Source: GCA-016699835 sp964543905
GTDB taxonomy: Bacteria; Planctomycetota; Phycisphaerae; Phycisphaerales; UBA1924
Assembly (NCBI GenBank): GCA_964543905.1
Contig: CAZIZO010000013.1
Coordinates: forward strand, 19,230-83,229
DNA length: 64,000 nt
Direction of reading: 5' to 3'
Shown: piece by piece, positions 16,506 through 26,302 of the stretch
How positions within the stretch are numbered: the stretch's first letter is position 1
Layout: each line of letters starts with the position of its first letter
Notes under the pieces: generated by a model
The model's input: only the letters and a program-made list of their open reading frames with translations
Database searches by the model: none
What the model was told of the DNA's origin: nothing
Made by a program: the position numbers and the translations under genes

Positions 16506-17235
16506 CAAAGGTCCGAGGTCAACGAAGAAGGGCGGGCGCGAGAGCACGACGGCGCGGGGAAAGGGGGACAAGGCCCGTGCGAAGCGGCTGCTGGCCGCGC
16601 TGGAGAGGGAGTATCCGGACGCGGTGTGCGAGTTGAAGTACACGACGCCGCACGAGTTGTTGATCGCGACGATTTTGTCGGCGCAGTGCACGGATGCGCG
16701 GGTGAACATGGTGACGCCGGCCTTGTTTGCGAAGTTTCCGACGCCCGCGGATTACGCGAAGGCGACGCCGGCGGAGATCGAGCCATACATCCGGTCGTGC
16801 GGGTTCTTTCGGAACAAGGCCCGGGCGATCCAGGAGTCGATGGTGGGGATCGTGGAGCGATTTGGCGGGAAGGTGCCTTCGACGATGGAGGAGTTGCTGA
16901 CGCTGCGCGGCGTGGCGAGGAAGACGGCGAACGTGGTGCTGGGCAACGCGTTCCACAAGAATGAGGGATTTGTCGTTGATACGCACGTTGAACGCCTGTC
17001 GAAGCGATTCGGGCTGGTGGCGGCGAAGGACAACGTGGCGACGATCGAGAAGAAGTTGATGGAGGTCTTTCCGCGCGAGCGATGGTGCGATCTGTCGCAC
17101 ATGATCATCTGGCACGGTCGCAGGGCGTGCCCGGCGCGGGGAGGGGATTGCTCGCACCCGATCTGCGCGGAGTTCGGGGTGGCGTGCGAGAACCGAGGGA
17201 AAAAAAGAACCCCGGGTCTCGCCCCGGGGCGTTGA
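16495..17235 (+). CDS. nth: Endonuclease III (DNA glycosylase/AP lyase)
   Basis: A 246-residue base-excision repair enzyme that removes oxidised pyrimidines and nicks AP sites. The helix-hairpin-helix LRGVARKTANVVL carries the catalytic Lys, and VVDTHVERLSKRFGL carries the catalytic Asp. Four cysteines at the C-terminus (CPARGGDC, then PIC, then GVAC) should hold the 4Fe-4S cluster, but the spacing is C-x6-C-x4-C-x6-C rather than the usual x6-x2-x5. The first 30 residues are a Lys/Arg/Ser-rich tail absent from E. coli Nth. The last codons overlap a terminator that serves the tRNA on the other strand. Confidence 0.93.
   Translation: MASSKGPRSTKKGGRESTTARGKGDKARAKRLLAALEREYPDAVCELKYTTPHELLIATILSAQCTDARVNMVTPALFAKFPTPADYAKATPAEIEPYIRSCGFFRNKARAIQESMVGIVERFGGKVPSTMEELLTLRGVARKTANVVLGNAFHKNEGFVVDTHVERLSKRFGLVAAKDNVATIEKKLMEVFPRERWCDLSHMIIWHGRRACPARGGDCSHPICAEFGVACENRGKKRTPGLAPGR
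17200..17229 (-). terminator. Rho-independent terminator of tRNA-Arg
   Basis: On the minus strand CCCCGGG and CCCGGGG pair around GCGAGA and are followed by TTCTTTTTTT. It lies 11 bases past the tRNA 3-prime end and inside the last codons of nth on the opposite strand. Confidence 0.8.
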
Positions 17236-17239
17236 GAAA

Positions 17240-17313
17240 CGTGCTCGGCGGGAGTCGAACCTGCAACCTTCGGCTTCGGAGGCCGACGCTCTATCCAGTT
17301 GAGCTACGAGCAC
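17240..17313 (-). tRNA. tRNA-Arg (anticodon CCG)
   Basis: Cloverleaf on the minus strand: acceptor GTGCTCG pairs with CGAGCAC and is followed by discriminator G. The D arm is GCTC/GAGC. The anticodon stem is TCGGC/GCCGA with loop CTCCGAA, giving anticodon CCG, which reads the CGG Arg codon. The T arm is GCAGG-TTCGACT-CCCGC with one A-C mismatch. CCA is not encoded. 74 bases. Confidence 0.93.
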
Positions 17314-17408
17314 ACGTGAAGACGGGAACCGGACCCCCGATGCTACGATCGTCGCCCGTCGGGGGCAAACAGGGATGTTGGCGTGGGTCACTACGGAAGG
17401 GCGACGCG

Positions 17409-18698
17409 TTGGCGGACGAAGGCGTGGCATCGAGGCGGGCGGCATCAGGGGACGCGGCGGAGGGGCGGGGTGTTCCGACGCCGTTGTGGGCCGCGGTGGC
17501 GTTCTCCTTTGCGAACAGTCTCGCGTCGGGGGTGATCAGCAACGGCATTTTCTTCGTCACGGAGCACGGGTACCAGTTTGACCGCGTGAAGAACTACGCG
17601 TTGGCCGGCGCGACGGGCGTGGTGTACATCGCGGGGGCGTTGACCGCGGGAAGGGCCGTCGGCGCGTTGCGTGCTCGGTATGGTGTGTCGGAACGGGGCG
17701 TGCTGGTGGCGCTCATGTTCGTGTTCGGCCTGTTGTGTGCGATCCCCCAGGTGGCGTGGTGGATGGCGCGGGACGGCTCGCGTCCGCCCGAGTTTCCGAT
17801 TTGGATCAGCGTGATCGGCTACCAGTTGTTCAGCGGGGCGCTCTGGCCGATCGTGGAGAGTTATGTGAGTGGGGGGAGGAGCGGAAAAGACCTTCGGCGA
17901 GCGCTGGGAACGTGGAACGTCGTGTGGTCGGGGGCGCTGGTGGTTGGGATCATGTGTCTTGCGCCGCTGATCCAGGAGCACGCGGTGCTCTCGGTGCTGC
18001 TGCTCGGATTGATCCACGTGTTGTCGTTGGCGGTGTTGCCGTGGTTTCCCAAGAGGCCGCCGGAGCATGTGGAGGAACGGCACGAAGCACACCCCGCGGT
18101 GTATTCAAAGTTGCTGGTGACGTTTCGGGTGCTGCTGCCGACAAGTTATACAGTGCTGACGGCGTTGACGCCGTTCCTGCCCTTTGCGGCGAAGTCGCTG
18201 ACGGAGAGCGCGTACTTACAGGGGCTGAGTCCGATCGCGTGGCTGCTGCCGCGGTGCGTTGGGTTTTTGGTGCTGGATCGGTGGCACGGGTGGCATGGTC
18301 GATGGGCGATGCCGATCGCGGGGGGAGTGCTGATCCTCTTGGGATTCGCGGGGGCGGTGCTAGCGCCGTGGTTGGGCCTGGGGACGGTTGGGGTCGTGCT
18401 GTTTTTGGGAGGGCTGGCGCTCTTTGGGCTGGGGATGTCGACGATTTACACGGGCGCGATTTACTACGCGATGTCGGTGGGCAAGGCGGAGGTGGATGCA
18501 GGGGGAACGCATGAAGGATTGATCGGGTTGGGATATACGGTGGGGCCGTCCTTTGGGCTTTTCGCGGCGCTGGGGGTTTCGCGAGGGGTGATGTCGGAAC
18601 GGGGCTTTGAGCCGGCGGTGCTGGGGGCGGTTGGGGTGTTGGCCTTGGTGGTGACGGGCGTGGTGATCTGGAACATCCAGAGGAGAGTTCGGGGATAG
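17409..18698 (+). CDS. MFS transporter
   Basis: About 429 residues with 11-12 hydrophobic spans and the major-facilitator layout: the first pair FSFANSLASGVISNGIFF and ALAGATGVVYIAGALTAGRAVGAL, a basic cytoplasmic loop, a central charged loop (KRPPEHVEERHEAH) between the six-helix halves, then six more spans ending VVIWNIQRRVRG. Substrate unknown; no strong family signature such as a sugar motif is seen. The start is uncertain: TTG at 17409 has GGAAGGG about ten bases upstream and is preferred; ATG at 17340 would add 23 residues but lies only 26 bases past the tRNA. Confidence 0.8.
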   Translation: MADEGVASRRAASGDAAEGRGVPTPLWAAVAFSFANSLASGVISNGIFFVTEHGYQFDRVKNYALAGATGVVYIAGALTAGRAVGALRARYGVSERGVLVALMFVFGLLCAIPQVAWWMARDGSRPPEFPIWISVIGYQLFSGALWPIVESYVSGGRSGKDLRRALGTWNVVWSGALVVGIMCLAPLIQEHAVLSVLLLGLIHVLSLAVLPWFPKRPPEHVEERHEAHPAVYSKLLVTFRVLLPTSYTVLTALTPFLPFAAKSLTESAYLQGLSPIAWLLPRCVGFLVLDRWHGWHGRWAMPIAGGVLILLGFAGAVLAPWLGLGTVGVVLFLGGLALFGLGMSTIYTGAIYYAMSVGKAEVDAGGTHEGLIGLGYTVGPSFGLFAALGVSRGVMSERGFEPAVLGAVGVLALVVTGVVIWNIQRRVRG

Positions 18699-18918
18699 GG
18701 TGACCCGTTTGGGAACCGAACGAACGGATGGCGCGTCCAATGCGGAAGGTGCGGGCCCGATATCATGGGCACTGGACGGAACGAGCGGACCTGCTCATCC
18801 GTAGGGGAAAGGAAGACGATCCATCACCGGCAGGTTTGATGGCAGGTACGGAGAGTCGGAGAAGTAGGCCGCGATCCGGACGATTCGCGGCTGATCCACC
18901 AGTCCATCGGAGTATCCC

Positions 18919-21252
18919 ATGCGTTTTGGAGCCGCTCGGCGGGCGTCGGTTGTTCGCAGTCTGGGGTTGGTGTTGGCGTTCACGACGATGGCGGTGACGC
19001 CTTGGGCTATGGCCCAGGAGCGGGTGGGGAACGCGACCAAGGTGCAGCCGATTGCGGCGGGGTTGACGAACGCGTCGGATCAGGTGTGGCTCACGGCGAA
19101 GGGCGGCGATGCGGAGGCGTTGCTGGCCCAACTGGAGTCGTTCTCGAAGGTGGCGGGGGACGACGAGGTCCGAGCCTCGATCGAGGCGCTGAAGAAGAAC
19201 ATCGCCAAGCGGGAAGGAGATCGCGAGGCGCGGTGGAAAGAACTCTCGGAGGAACTGGACAAGACGCTGACGGAGGACAAGAGCGATTTGCAGTTGGGCA
19301 AGGCGTTGCGCTCGGCAGTGGAGATGCAACTGCTCCGTGAGGACCACAAGACATTCTTGCAGGAGGAGCGGATCTCGAACCTGGTGGCCGAAGCGGACAA
19401 GGCCGCGAAGGCGGCGGAGGCCCGGGGCGACTGGATGATGGCGAGCGAGTTGTTCGTTCGATTGCACGCGTTGACGGAGGAGACGAACCGGTATCGCAAG
19501 GATGCCGAGCGGGTGACGCAGCGTCTGGGGATGCTGCGGTTGTACACCCCGGAGCAGTTGTGGCGGTTGCGGGACGCGCGTCAGAGGATGGAGAAGGATG
19601 CGCAGCCGCTCCCGCCGTACAACCCGACGGGGGATGACTTCAACGAGAAGTTGAAAGGGGTGGACGAGACGTTGATGCTGCGGGTGATGCAGTATCTCCC
19701 GAAGCACGTGGAGCGGGTGCCGCTCAACACGGCCATCGCGGGGGGGCTCGAGGCGGTCAAGACGATGGTGACGACGACGGACCTGCACCAGGCGTTCAAG
19801 GGTCTGGACGACAAGGCGAAGGTGGCGACGATGGTGGCGTTCTTGGACGCGGAGATCGCGGACGTGAAGCGTCGGTTGGAACCGCTGGACTTTGTCCAGC
19901 AGCAGAACCTATTGATGCGGTTGGGGAAGCAGAACGACGCGACGGTGGCGTTGCCGCGGCCGGCGATGCTGCATGAGTTTGGCAATGGGATGATGTCGCA
20001 ACTGGATGAGTTTTCGGCGATCATCTGGCCCGATGAGGTTCGGCGATTTGAGCGGACGACGGGCGGGAAGTTGGTGGGCATTGGGGTGCAGATCGAGTTT
20101 GATCCGCAGTCGAACATCCGCGTGGTCGCGCCGCTGGAAGGAACGCCCGCACAGCGAGCGGGGATCCACGCGGGCGATGTGATTACCAAGGTGAATGGCA
20201 AGGCGGTCTTTGGGATGTCGCTGGACCAGGCCGTGGACAACATCACGGGCCCTCCGGGGACGAAGGTCTCGATCACGGTGGAGCGGGAGATCGAAGAGCC
20301 GGCCGTCGAGGATGAGGGGAAGGTGGCCGACGCGGGCGAGGCTCACAAGGACGCGCCCAAGCGAGCGAAGAAGGAGATGACCTTCGAGTTTACGCGGACG
20401 GAAATACAGATCGTGACGGTGAAGGGTTGGAAGCGCAACGGGGTGAAGGAGGACGACTGGAACTGGTTCATCGACAAGGATCGCGGCATCGGGTACGTGC
20501 GACTGACCCAGTTCACCGACTCGACGACGCGCGATTTGGACCGGGCGATCCGCGAGATGAAGACGCAGGGGCTCAATGGCATGATCCTGGACCTTCGGTT
20601 CAATCCGGGGGGGTTGCTCGATCAGGCGGTCGAGGTGGTCCGGCGGTTTGTGTCCAGGCAGGACGGGCCGGTGGTGTTCACGGGCGACGCGCAGGGCAAG
20701 CCCGAGAGCGTCGAAGTCACGAGGCCGGGCAAGGCGAGCCTGGCGCACGTGCCGATCATCGTCTTGGTCAATGAGAACTCCGCGTCGGCGAGCGAAATCG
20801 TCTCGGGGGCGCTGCGATACTACGGCAACGAGGGCGACATCCAGGCGATGGTGCTGGGCGAGCGCAGTTTCGGGAAGGGGAGCGTGCAGAACGTGTACCG
20901 CATCCCGACGGCGGGGGCGGGTGCGATGATCAAACTCACGCAGCAGTATTACATGCTGCCCGATCGCACGATCATCCATCGCAAGCCCGGCGCGGAGCGT
21001 TGGGGGGTGGAGCCCAATCTGGCGATCAACATGCTGCCGAAGCAGACGAGCGATGCATTGACGATCCGGCGCAATGCCGACGTGCTCAAGATCGACGAGA
21101 CGGGGCAGATGCCGACGACGATGGATGAAAACGCGAACCCGGACGACCTGATCGCGAAGGGGATCGACGTGCAGTTGCAGACGGCCCTGGTGGTGCTGCA
21201 GACGCAGTCGGTGGCGCGGATCGCGGCGGGCGGCGCCGGGCGGGAGAAGTAG
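18919..21252 (+). CDS. S41 carboxy-terminal processing protease with PDZ domain
   Basis: A 777-residue exported tail-specific-protease-type enzyme. The signal peptide (LGLVLAFTTMAVTPWAMAQ) is followed by about 330 mostly helical residues, partly coiled-coil-like (EALKKNIAKREGDREARWKE). Then comes a PDZ domain (GIGVQIEFDP onward, about residues 390-460, with an acidic Lys/Glu insert) and an S41 peptidase domain. Catalytic Ser is in NENSASASE near residue 620 and Lys in RSFGKGSVQ near 653, the Ser/Lys dyad. ILDLRFNPGGLL is the family strand before them. It cleaves near C-termini of periplasmic proteins; target unknown. GGAG precedes the ATG by seven bases. Monocistronic. Confidence 0.9.
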   Translation: MRFGAARRASVVRSLGLVLAFTTMAVTPWAMAQERVGNATKVQPIAAGLTNASDQVWLTAKGGDAEALLAQLESFSKVAGDDEVRASIEALKKNIAKREGDREARWKELSEELDKTLTEDKSDLQLGKALRSAVEMQLLREDHKTFLQEERISNLVAEADKAAKAAEARGDWMMASELFVRLHALTEETNRYRKDAERVTQRLGMLRLYTPEQLWRLRDARQRMEKDAQPLPPYNPTGDDFNEKLKGVDETLMLRVMQYLPKHVERVPLNTAIAGGLEAVKTMVTTTDLHQAFKGLDDKAKVATMVAFLDAEIADVKRRLEPLDFVQQQNLLMRLGKQNDATVALPRPAMLHEFGNGMMSQLDEFSAIIWPDEVRRFERTTGGKLVGIGVQIEFDPQSNIRVVAPLEGTPAQRAGIHAGDVITKVNGKAVFGMSLDQAVDNITGPPGTKVSITVEREIEEPAVEDEGKVADAGEAHKDAPKRAKKEMTFEFTRTEIQIVTVKGWKRNGVKEDDWNWFIDKDRGIGYVRLTQFTDSTTRDLDRAIREMKTQGLNGMILDLRFNPGGLLDQAVEVVRRFVSRQDGPVVFTGDAQGKPESVEVTRPGKASLAHVPIIVLVNENSASASEIVSGALRYYGNEGDIQAMVLGERSFGKGSVQNVYRIPTAGAGAMIKLTQQYYMLPDRTIIHRKPGAERWGVEPNLAINMLPKQTSDALTIRRNADVLKIDETGQMPTTMDENANPDDLIAKGIDVQLQTALVVLQTQSVARIAAGGAGREK

Positions 21253-21394
21253 GCGTCCGGGCCGGGTGAATCTGGAATCGCGCCGGGGCCACTCGCTCCG
21301 GCGTGATGCTTTCGTGCACCGATCTTCGGGCATCCACTCGGGGAGGTGGACGATGCTGGCACGAAGCGGAAGCGAGCAACCGCTCGGGGAGAGA

Positions 21395-24211
21395 TCAGGG
21401 AACGAGCACGGAGGAGTTCAGGTAGATCCCGGTCTCGGGGACGGTGGCGCCGACGATGATGCGCTGGCCTGAGAGTTGGTCGGCGGAGTGAGGGAAGACG
21501 AACCGTCGGACGGCCTGGTTGCCGGCGGGGAGTCGGCTGATCGAGGCTGGGGAGCGGGGGCGGCCCGGAGCAAAGGCGACGAGGTTGAGGTCGAGTTCCT
21601 GAGTTCCGGTGTTGGTGATGGCGGCGTCGATGACGAGCGTGTCGGGGTCTTGGATGCTGGAGGTGAGGTCCATGCGCAGGGTTTTGTGCCCGACGGTGGC
21701 CCATCGCTTGACTTCGATGGGGGGATAGTCGACGCCGGTGGAGAGTTCGAGGCGGATCGTGAGTTGCTTAGGGCCGGTTTCCTCGCTGGGCCCGAGGGAG
21801 ATGGTGAAGGGGAAACGGGCGGATTGGGAGGGCGGGATGGCGATGCGTGCGTGGCGAGGGGAGACTCGCCAGCGGTGTTCTCGATCCGCAGCGCCGACGG
21901 TCGAGTCCGAAGCGCCCGCGCCGGGTTCGATCAGCGAGACGCGGCCGGCGATGGGGATGTTCCAGGGGTTCGAGATGACGACGGAATGCTCTTGCGGCGT
22001 TTGGGAGGATTCGATGAGGTCGGGCTCGAACCGGAGGTTGGCGATCAGTCGAGCGAGTTCGGTGTCGACGCCCTCGATGAAGACGGGTTCCTCGGTGAGC
22101 GGGATGCGAACGGAGCCCGGAGTGGTGGAGGTGGGTGAGGGCGTGGGGGAGGAGGTATTGCCGAAGGCGTCGATGAGGGAGAGGGATGCGGGGCCGAGGT
22201 AGGCGTCGATGACGGCAAGGTCGCTCGGGGCCGAGTCGTTCCAGGCGACGATCGCGCCGGTGGTGGAGGTCGGGGTGCTCGGGGCGAGGATGTAGGCGGT
22301 GACGCCATCCGAGACGGGGAAGTTGGCGACGACGCGGCGGCCGGCAAGCCGCTGGATGACGGTGCGCCACGCGGCGAGTGCGGCGTCGGGCATGAACTGT
22401 GGTCGTCGATCGCCGACGAACTCCCAAGGGCGATCCACATAGATGGGGAGGGGATCGTCGTTGGATGGCGCGGAGGACGCCCAGCATTGGACGGCGCGCT
22501 TCGCGAGATCAATGGCCGCGGCGCGTGGTCCGACGGCGTCCGCCCGCAGTGGTTGGATGATGAGGGACGAGTCGAGGGGCGAAGGAGGGGAACCGGATCG
22601 TCGGGCGCTTGCCGCGAGTTCGCGAGCGCCGGCGGGGGAGACGGCGTCGGGGACGAGCGACGCGAAGGCGACGGCATCGGGGTGTGCGTTGGTCGGGCGC
22701 CCTCGATCGGCGCGAAGGGGAAGGACGACGATGGGTCCGGCGACGCTCTTGCTGAGCGCCCGCGCGAAGGCGAGGGCATCCTGGGTGGACGAGGGCCGCC
22801 AGAAGACGTGGTCGTCGTCCTGAGCGCCGACTTGAAAACGGGAGATCCTCTGGCCGTAGCGATCGGTGTAGGGGGCGAGGAAGGCCTGCCACAGGGAGGG
22901 GTCCCGTGCCAGGAAGGTGAGGGCGTCGTCGCGTTCGAGTTTCTGGGACGTGGCGAGGAGGGCGGGGAGGCGTTCGAGGACGAGGGTGACGTCTTGCCAA
23001 TCGTCGAGGAGGGCATCGATGGTCGGGAATCGCGCGGCGGGGTCCTCGGGGGAGAGGGCGGCGTCCCAGATGGTGAGCGCGATGCTGCCGGTGCCGACGG
23101 CGCGGGTGACCTCGGGGAGGAGCCGGAGCGATTTGGCGCCGGTGGCTCCGGCGACGAGGCCGAATCGGGCTCGATCGGGAATGGAGCCGCGCACCATCGA
23201 GGAGGTGGAGGCGTGAGGGGCGAGCCAGAGGAAATCGACGCGGGCCCCGCCGACCGCGCCGGCGGCGGCGGAGATGTTCAGGGCGGCGCGATACCAGCCA
23301 TATCGTGGGAGCGAGGGGGTCCATTTGACCTCGCTGAGCCCGCGACCCACATCGAGTTGGTGTTGATCGATGATCGCCCCAAGATCGTCGAAGACCTGAA
23401 GGCGGGCGAGGAGGCGCTCGCCCGTGAGGTCGCGCACGGTGACCTGGAGTTCGGGAGAGTCCGGCGCGGTGATGAGGTTGACGGGGGAGTTGGTGGAAAG
23501 GGCGACGCGAGGAAGTTGGAGGATGAGCAGGTCGTCGAACCACGCTTCGCCGTTGTAGTCCTGGGGAGGGGCCTTGAGGCGTCCGTCGGCGGTCCTGTGG
23601 GGCTGGGGTTGGAGGAGTTCGAGATCGAGTTGGATGAAAGCGGCGTTGGGATAGTCCCCGACGAGTTCGGCGCGAATGGGAGTCCACTCGCCCGGAGAGA
23701 TGATGGCGGGGGTGTGGCGTTCGGAGTCGGTGATCGGCTTGGACTCGCGGTCCAGGAAGCGAGCGACGACCCGAGCACGCGCGTGCTGGAGGCGCTCGGT
23801 TCGAACGAAGGCCGAGATCATGTAGTCGGCTTGGGGAAAGATGGGGATCACGCCCGGATCGAGCGCGAGGCGGACGTCCCCGCCGGCGGTGGGGAGCCGG
23901 ACGGCGCCGTTCCCGTTGTGGGTGATCGCGCCATGGGATGTGTAGAGGATCTCGGCTTGGTTCCAGGGAGGGAGTTGTGGGCGAGAGCCCGGCTTGGGTG
24001 TGTCGTAGACGCGGGTCCAATAGCGTGGTACGACGTTGGGGTTGGAGTCCTCTTCCTCGAAATCAAAGACGCGGACGAGGCGTCCCGCGGCGTCGGGGCG
24101 GTCTTCGCGAGTCTCGGGCTGCGCGATGCACGACGCCGCGCAGGCCACCAGTGCCCCCCAACCGAGGGGAAGAGCAGACCATCGCCTCGACGAGTTGAGA
24201 GACCCGTGCAT
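21395..24211 (-). CDS. Large exported protein of unknown function, last gene of the MoxR/ABC block
   Basis: About 938 residues. A signal peptide (WGALVACAASCIAQ) leads to a region resembling a carbohydrate-binding jelly roll (RVFDFEEEDSNPNVVPRYW, then GNGAVRLPTAGGDVRLAL, with WFDDLLIL closing the fold). The middle (about 300-650) reads like a TIM-barrel hydrolase but has no catalytic motif that I can name. The C-terminal part has repeated beta segments that resemble CARDB/Ig-like folds. It lies 108 bases after the ABC-2 permease and is the most downstream gene of the minus-strand cluster, so it is perhaps the cargo or cell-surface partner. The ATG at 24211 is preferred over GTG at 24220. No family recognised with confidence. 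Confidence 0.7.
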   Translation of the reverse strand: MHGSLNSSRRWSALPLGWGALVACAASCIAQPETREDRPDAAGRLVRVFDFEEEDSNPNVVPRYWTRVYDTPKPGSRPQLPPWNQAEILYTSHGAITHNGNGAVRLPTAGGDVRLALDPGVIPIFPQADYMISAFVRTERLQHARARVVARFLDRESKPITDSERHTPAIISPGEWTPIRAELVGDYPNAAFIQLDLELLQPQPHRTADGRLKAPPQDYNGEAWFDDLLILQLPRVALSTNSPVNLITAPDSPELQVTVRDLTGERLLARLQVFDDLGAIIDQHQLDVGRGLSEVKWTPSLPRYGWYRAALNISAAAGAVGGARVDFLWLAPHASTSSMVRGSIPDRARFGLVAGATGAKSLRLLPEVTRAVGTGSIALTIWDAALSPEDPAARFPTIDALLDDWQDVTLVLERLPALLATSQKLERDDALTFLARDPSLWQAFLAPYTDRYGQRISRFQVGAQDDDHVFWRPSSTQDALAFARALSKSVAGPIVVLPLRADRGRPTNAHPDAVAFASLVPDAVSPAGARELAASARRSGSPPSPLDSSLIIQPLRADAVGPRAAAIDLAKRAVQCWASSAPSNDDPLPIYVDRPWEFVGDRRPQFMPDAALAAWRTVIQRLAGRRVVANFPVSDGVTAYILAPSTPTSTTGAIVAWNDSAPSDLAVIDAYLGPASLSLIDAFGNTSSPTPSPTSTTPGSVRIPLTEEPVFIEGVDTELARLIANLRFEPDLIESSQTPQEHSVVISNPWNIPIAGRVSLIEPGAGASDSTVGAADREHRWRVSPRHARIAIPPSQSARFPFTISLGPSEETGPKQLTIRLELSTGVDYPPIEVKRWATVGHKTLRMDLTSSIQDPDTLVIDAAITNTGTQELDLNLVAFAPGRPRSPASISRLPAGNQAVRRFVFPHSADQLSGQRIIVGATVPETGIYLNSSVLVP

Positions 24212-24319
24212 CTCAAGCACACTATCGGCGCGGGCGCGGGATGAGGGGAGAATGGACCGGGGCGAGTCGCGAGAGCGCGGCCCGGATGTCCCTTGGACGA
24301 GTGGTTGGGGACCGCACGA

Positions 24320-26257
24320 TCAGGTGGCGGCGGGGGTGCGGGGCGCGGGGGTGACCAGGCGGCCGGTTCGCATCGAGAGGATGCGAGCCGCGAGGCGGAG
24401 GACGAGAAATGCGCTGCCGCAGAAGATCGCGGCGACGAACAGTTCGAGGAGAAGGAACTGGACGAGCGAAAGGCTGTTGAATCCGACGATGTCGTACTCG
24501 TGGTTGGTCCCCCAGGCGCTGTCGCGCACGTCGGCGTGGATGACGGTGGCGGTCAACGCGGCGGGGTTGAGGCTCATGATCGCGGTCATGATGTCCTCGG
24601 TGCGGTGGCCCCAACGGCTTCGAAGCCCACTGGTCTCCGAGAGGATGGCCCACCCGGCGGGTAGGCCCATCCAGAGGATGGCGGCGATGATGAAGTTCGC
24701 GGTGGCGGCGGCGGTGCCCTTGCGGAGAAGCACCGAGCAGAGTGATCCGGTGGCGCAGAGGAATGCAACAGGGGGCACAAGGATGAGGACCATGTGGAGC
24801 AGCGCCACGGGCTGCACGGTGAACTTGTACAGCACCCCGAGCGCGAGGTGCATCAGGACAACTGCGGGCACAAGAAGTTGCCGCTTGAAGGCGCCCCAGT
24901 ATTTTCCCGAGAGGATGCTCCACGCGGAGAGCGGTGTGCACAGGAGCGTCTCAAGGGTGCGGGACTCGCGCTCCTGGCTGATGGCGCCGGCGGTGGAGAC
25001 GGCGGCGAGGAATGCCGTGATGACCGCGCCGACGACGCTGGTGACCATGTAGACCTTGCCGTGGTCGTCGTCCTCGTCAGCGACATGGTGGACCCACGCG
25101 AGCGCGAGGGCGATGACGATCGCCGTGAGGATGCGAGCGGTTCGGTTGGCGTTGACGATGGGTTGGCGCAGTTCGCGCCAGCGGACGGGGTGGTCGCCGA
25201 GATCGACGGGCCCATCGCGGTGCGCCACTTGGATTCGTCGCTTTCGGCGCCGGAGGCCCGTGGAAGATGAGGTGGGTTCCGGAGCCGACTCGGTGGACGA
25301 GGGTGTTGCGGCGGGCGCGGAGCGTGCGGGGCGTTTGGGCTTCTTTGGCTCGGCCCGACGCTCGCCCGCATCGCGGATCATGGCGCGTCGGACGAGGGCG
25401 CAGGCGCCAAAGAAGAACATCGCGGCGAGCGTGATGTTGTACGCCATCGCGCCGAGGGATGTGAGCGGTAAGGGGATGATGCTCCCGACCGTCGCGCCGC
25501 TGGCGTGGGCGGTGAGCGCCCCCATGGCGACGGGGGGGGAGAGCATGGGGAAGAGGTCAAAGCGCGGGGCGATGATGTTCTTGACCTGGAGGGCCCACAG
25601 CGCGAGCGGAGGCAAGCCGTAGCAGAGCATGAGCGTGAGGACGCCGGCGGAGGCGGCGGCGACGGGCCGCTTGGCGAAGACGGAGTGGAACATGGTGGCG
25701 GACGCCGCGAGAAGTGCGGTGGAAAGCACGAGGCCGAGCCCGAGGAGGATGATGTTGGATTCAAGACCACCGAAGACGCGCATCGCGAGCATGATCGGTG
25801 CGGCGATGGCGACGAGGATGAGGACCTGGACCATCTGCCCGGCGAGTTTGCCCAGGCACATCTGGACGGCGGTGAGGGGCGTGGTGAAGAGGGCGCCGAG
25901 CGTGCCGTGCCGGCGTTCATCGCAAAACGAAGGCGAGGTCAGGACGCACGCGAGGAGCGCGAGGACCACGAACTGGAACCAGAGGATGGTCATGGAAACG
26001 GCGGGCGCGAGAGATTGGACGCGCTGGACCCACTCGGCGCCCGCACGGCGCTGATCGAGGCCTTCGGTGGCGGCGATATAGGCGATGCTGACCAGGCCGA
26101 GCATCAGCAGGGCATAGACGGCGCGCGTGATGTAGGTGCTGATGCGGCGTCCGGAGACGGTGACCTCCTTTGAGAAGAGGGGCGTGCGGAGGTCGAGGAG
26201 TCTCGCGAGGCGCGTGAGTCGAGAAGGACGAGGAGGTGTTGAAGCGGGTGAGTTCAT
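24320..26257 (-). CDS. ABC-2 type transporter permease, two permease units fused
   Basis: A 645-residue inner-membrane protein made of two ABC-2 permease halves. The first half carries DERRHGTLGALFTTPLTAV and the second ERESRTLETLLCTPLSAWS, both followed by a GK; this is the ABC-2 cytoplasmic signature seen in GldF and NatB. Each half has about six spans. A charged, Pro/Ser-rich linker (PKKPKRPARSAPAATPSS, about residues 300-350) joins them. Most relatives have one unit per chain and dimerise, so this is a fused dimer. The partner ATPase is the next gene upstream (45-base gap). The exported substrate is unknown. Confidence 0.9.
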   Translation of the reverse strand: MNSPASTPPRPSRLTRLARLLDLRTPLFSKEVTVSGRRISTYITRAVYALLMLGLVSIAYIAATEGLDQRRAGAEWVQRVQSLAPAVSMTILWFQFVVLALLACVLTSPSFCDERRHGTLGALFTTPLTAVQMCLGKLAGQMVQVLILVAIAAPIMLAMRVFGGLESNIILLGLGLVLSTALLAASATMFHSVFAKRPVAAASAGVLTLMLCYGLPPLALWALQVKNIIAPRFDLFPMLSPPVAMGALTAHASGATVGSIIPLPLTSLGAMAYNITLAAMFFFGACALVRRAMIRDAGERRAEPKKPKRPARSAPAATPSSTESAPEPTSSSTGLRRRKRRIQVAHRDGPVDLGDHPVRWRELRQPIVNANRTARILTAIVIALALAWVHHVADEDDDHGKVYMVTSVVGAVITAFLAAVSTAGAISQERESRTLETLLCTPLSAWSILSGKYWGAFKRQLLVPAVVLMHLALGVLYKFTVQPVALLHMVLILVPPVAFLCATGSLCSVLLRKGTAAATANFIIAAILWMGLPAGWAILSETSGLRSRWGHRTEDIMTAIMSLNPAALTATVIHADVRDSAWGTNHEYDIVGFNSLSLVQFLLLELFVAAIFCGSAFLVLRLAARILSMRTGRLVTPAPRTPAAT

Positions 26258-26302
26258 GGGAGGCTTGGAAGGGGGGCGGCGGGAGTGCGTGATCGAAGTG
26301 GC

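Noticed and set aside
22487..24244. A 585-codon plus-strand open frame
   Set aside because: It is antisense to the exported protein of the minus-strand cluster and is dominated by Gly, Glu and Val; no motif seen.
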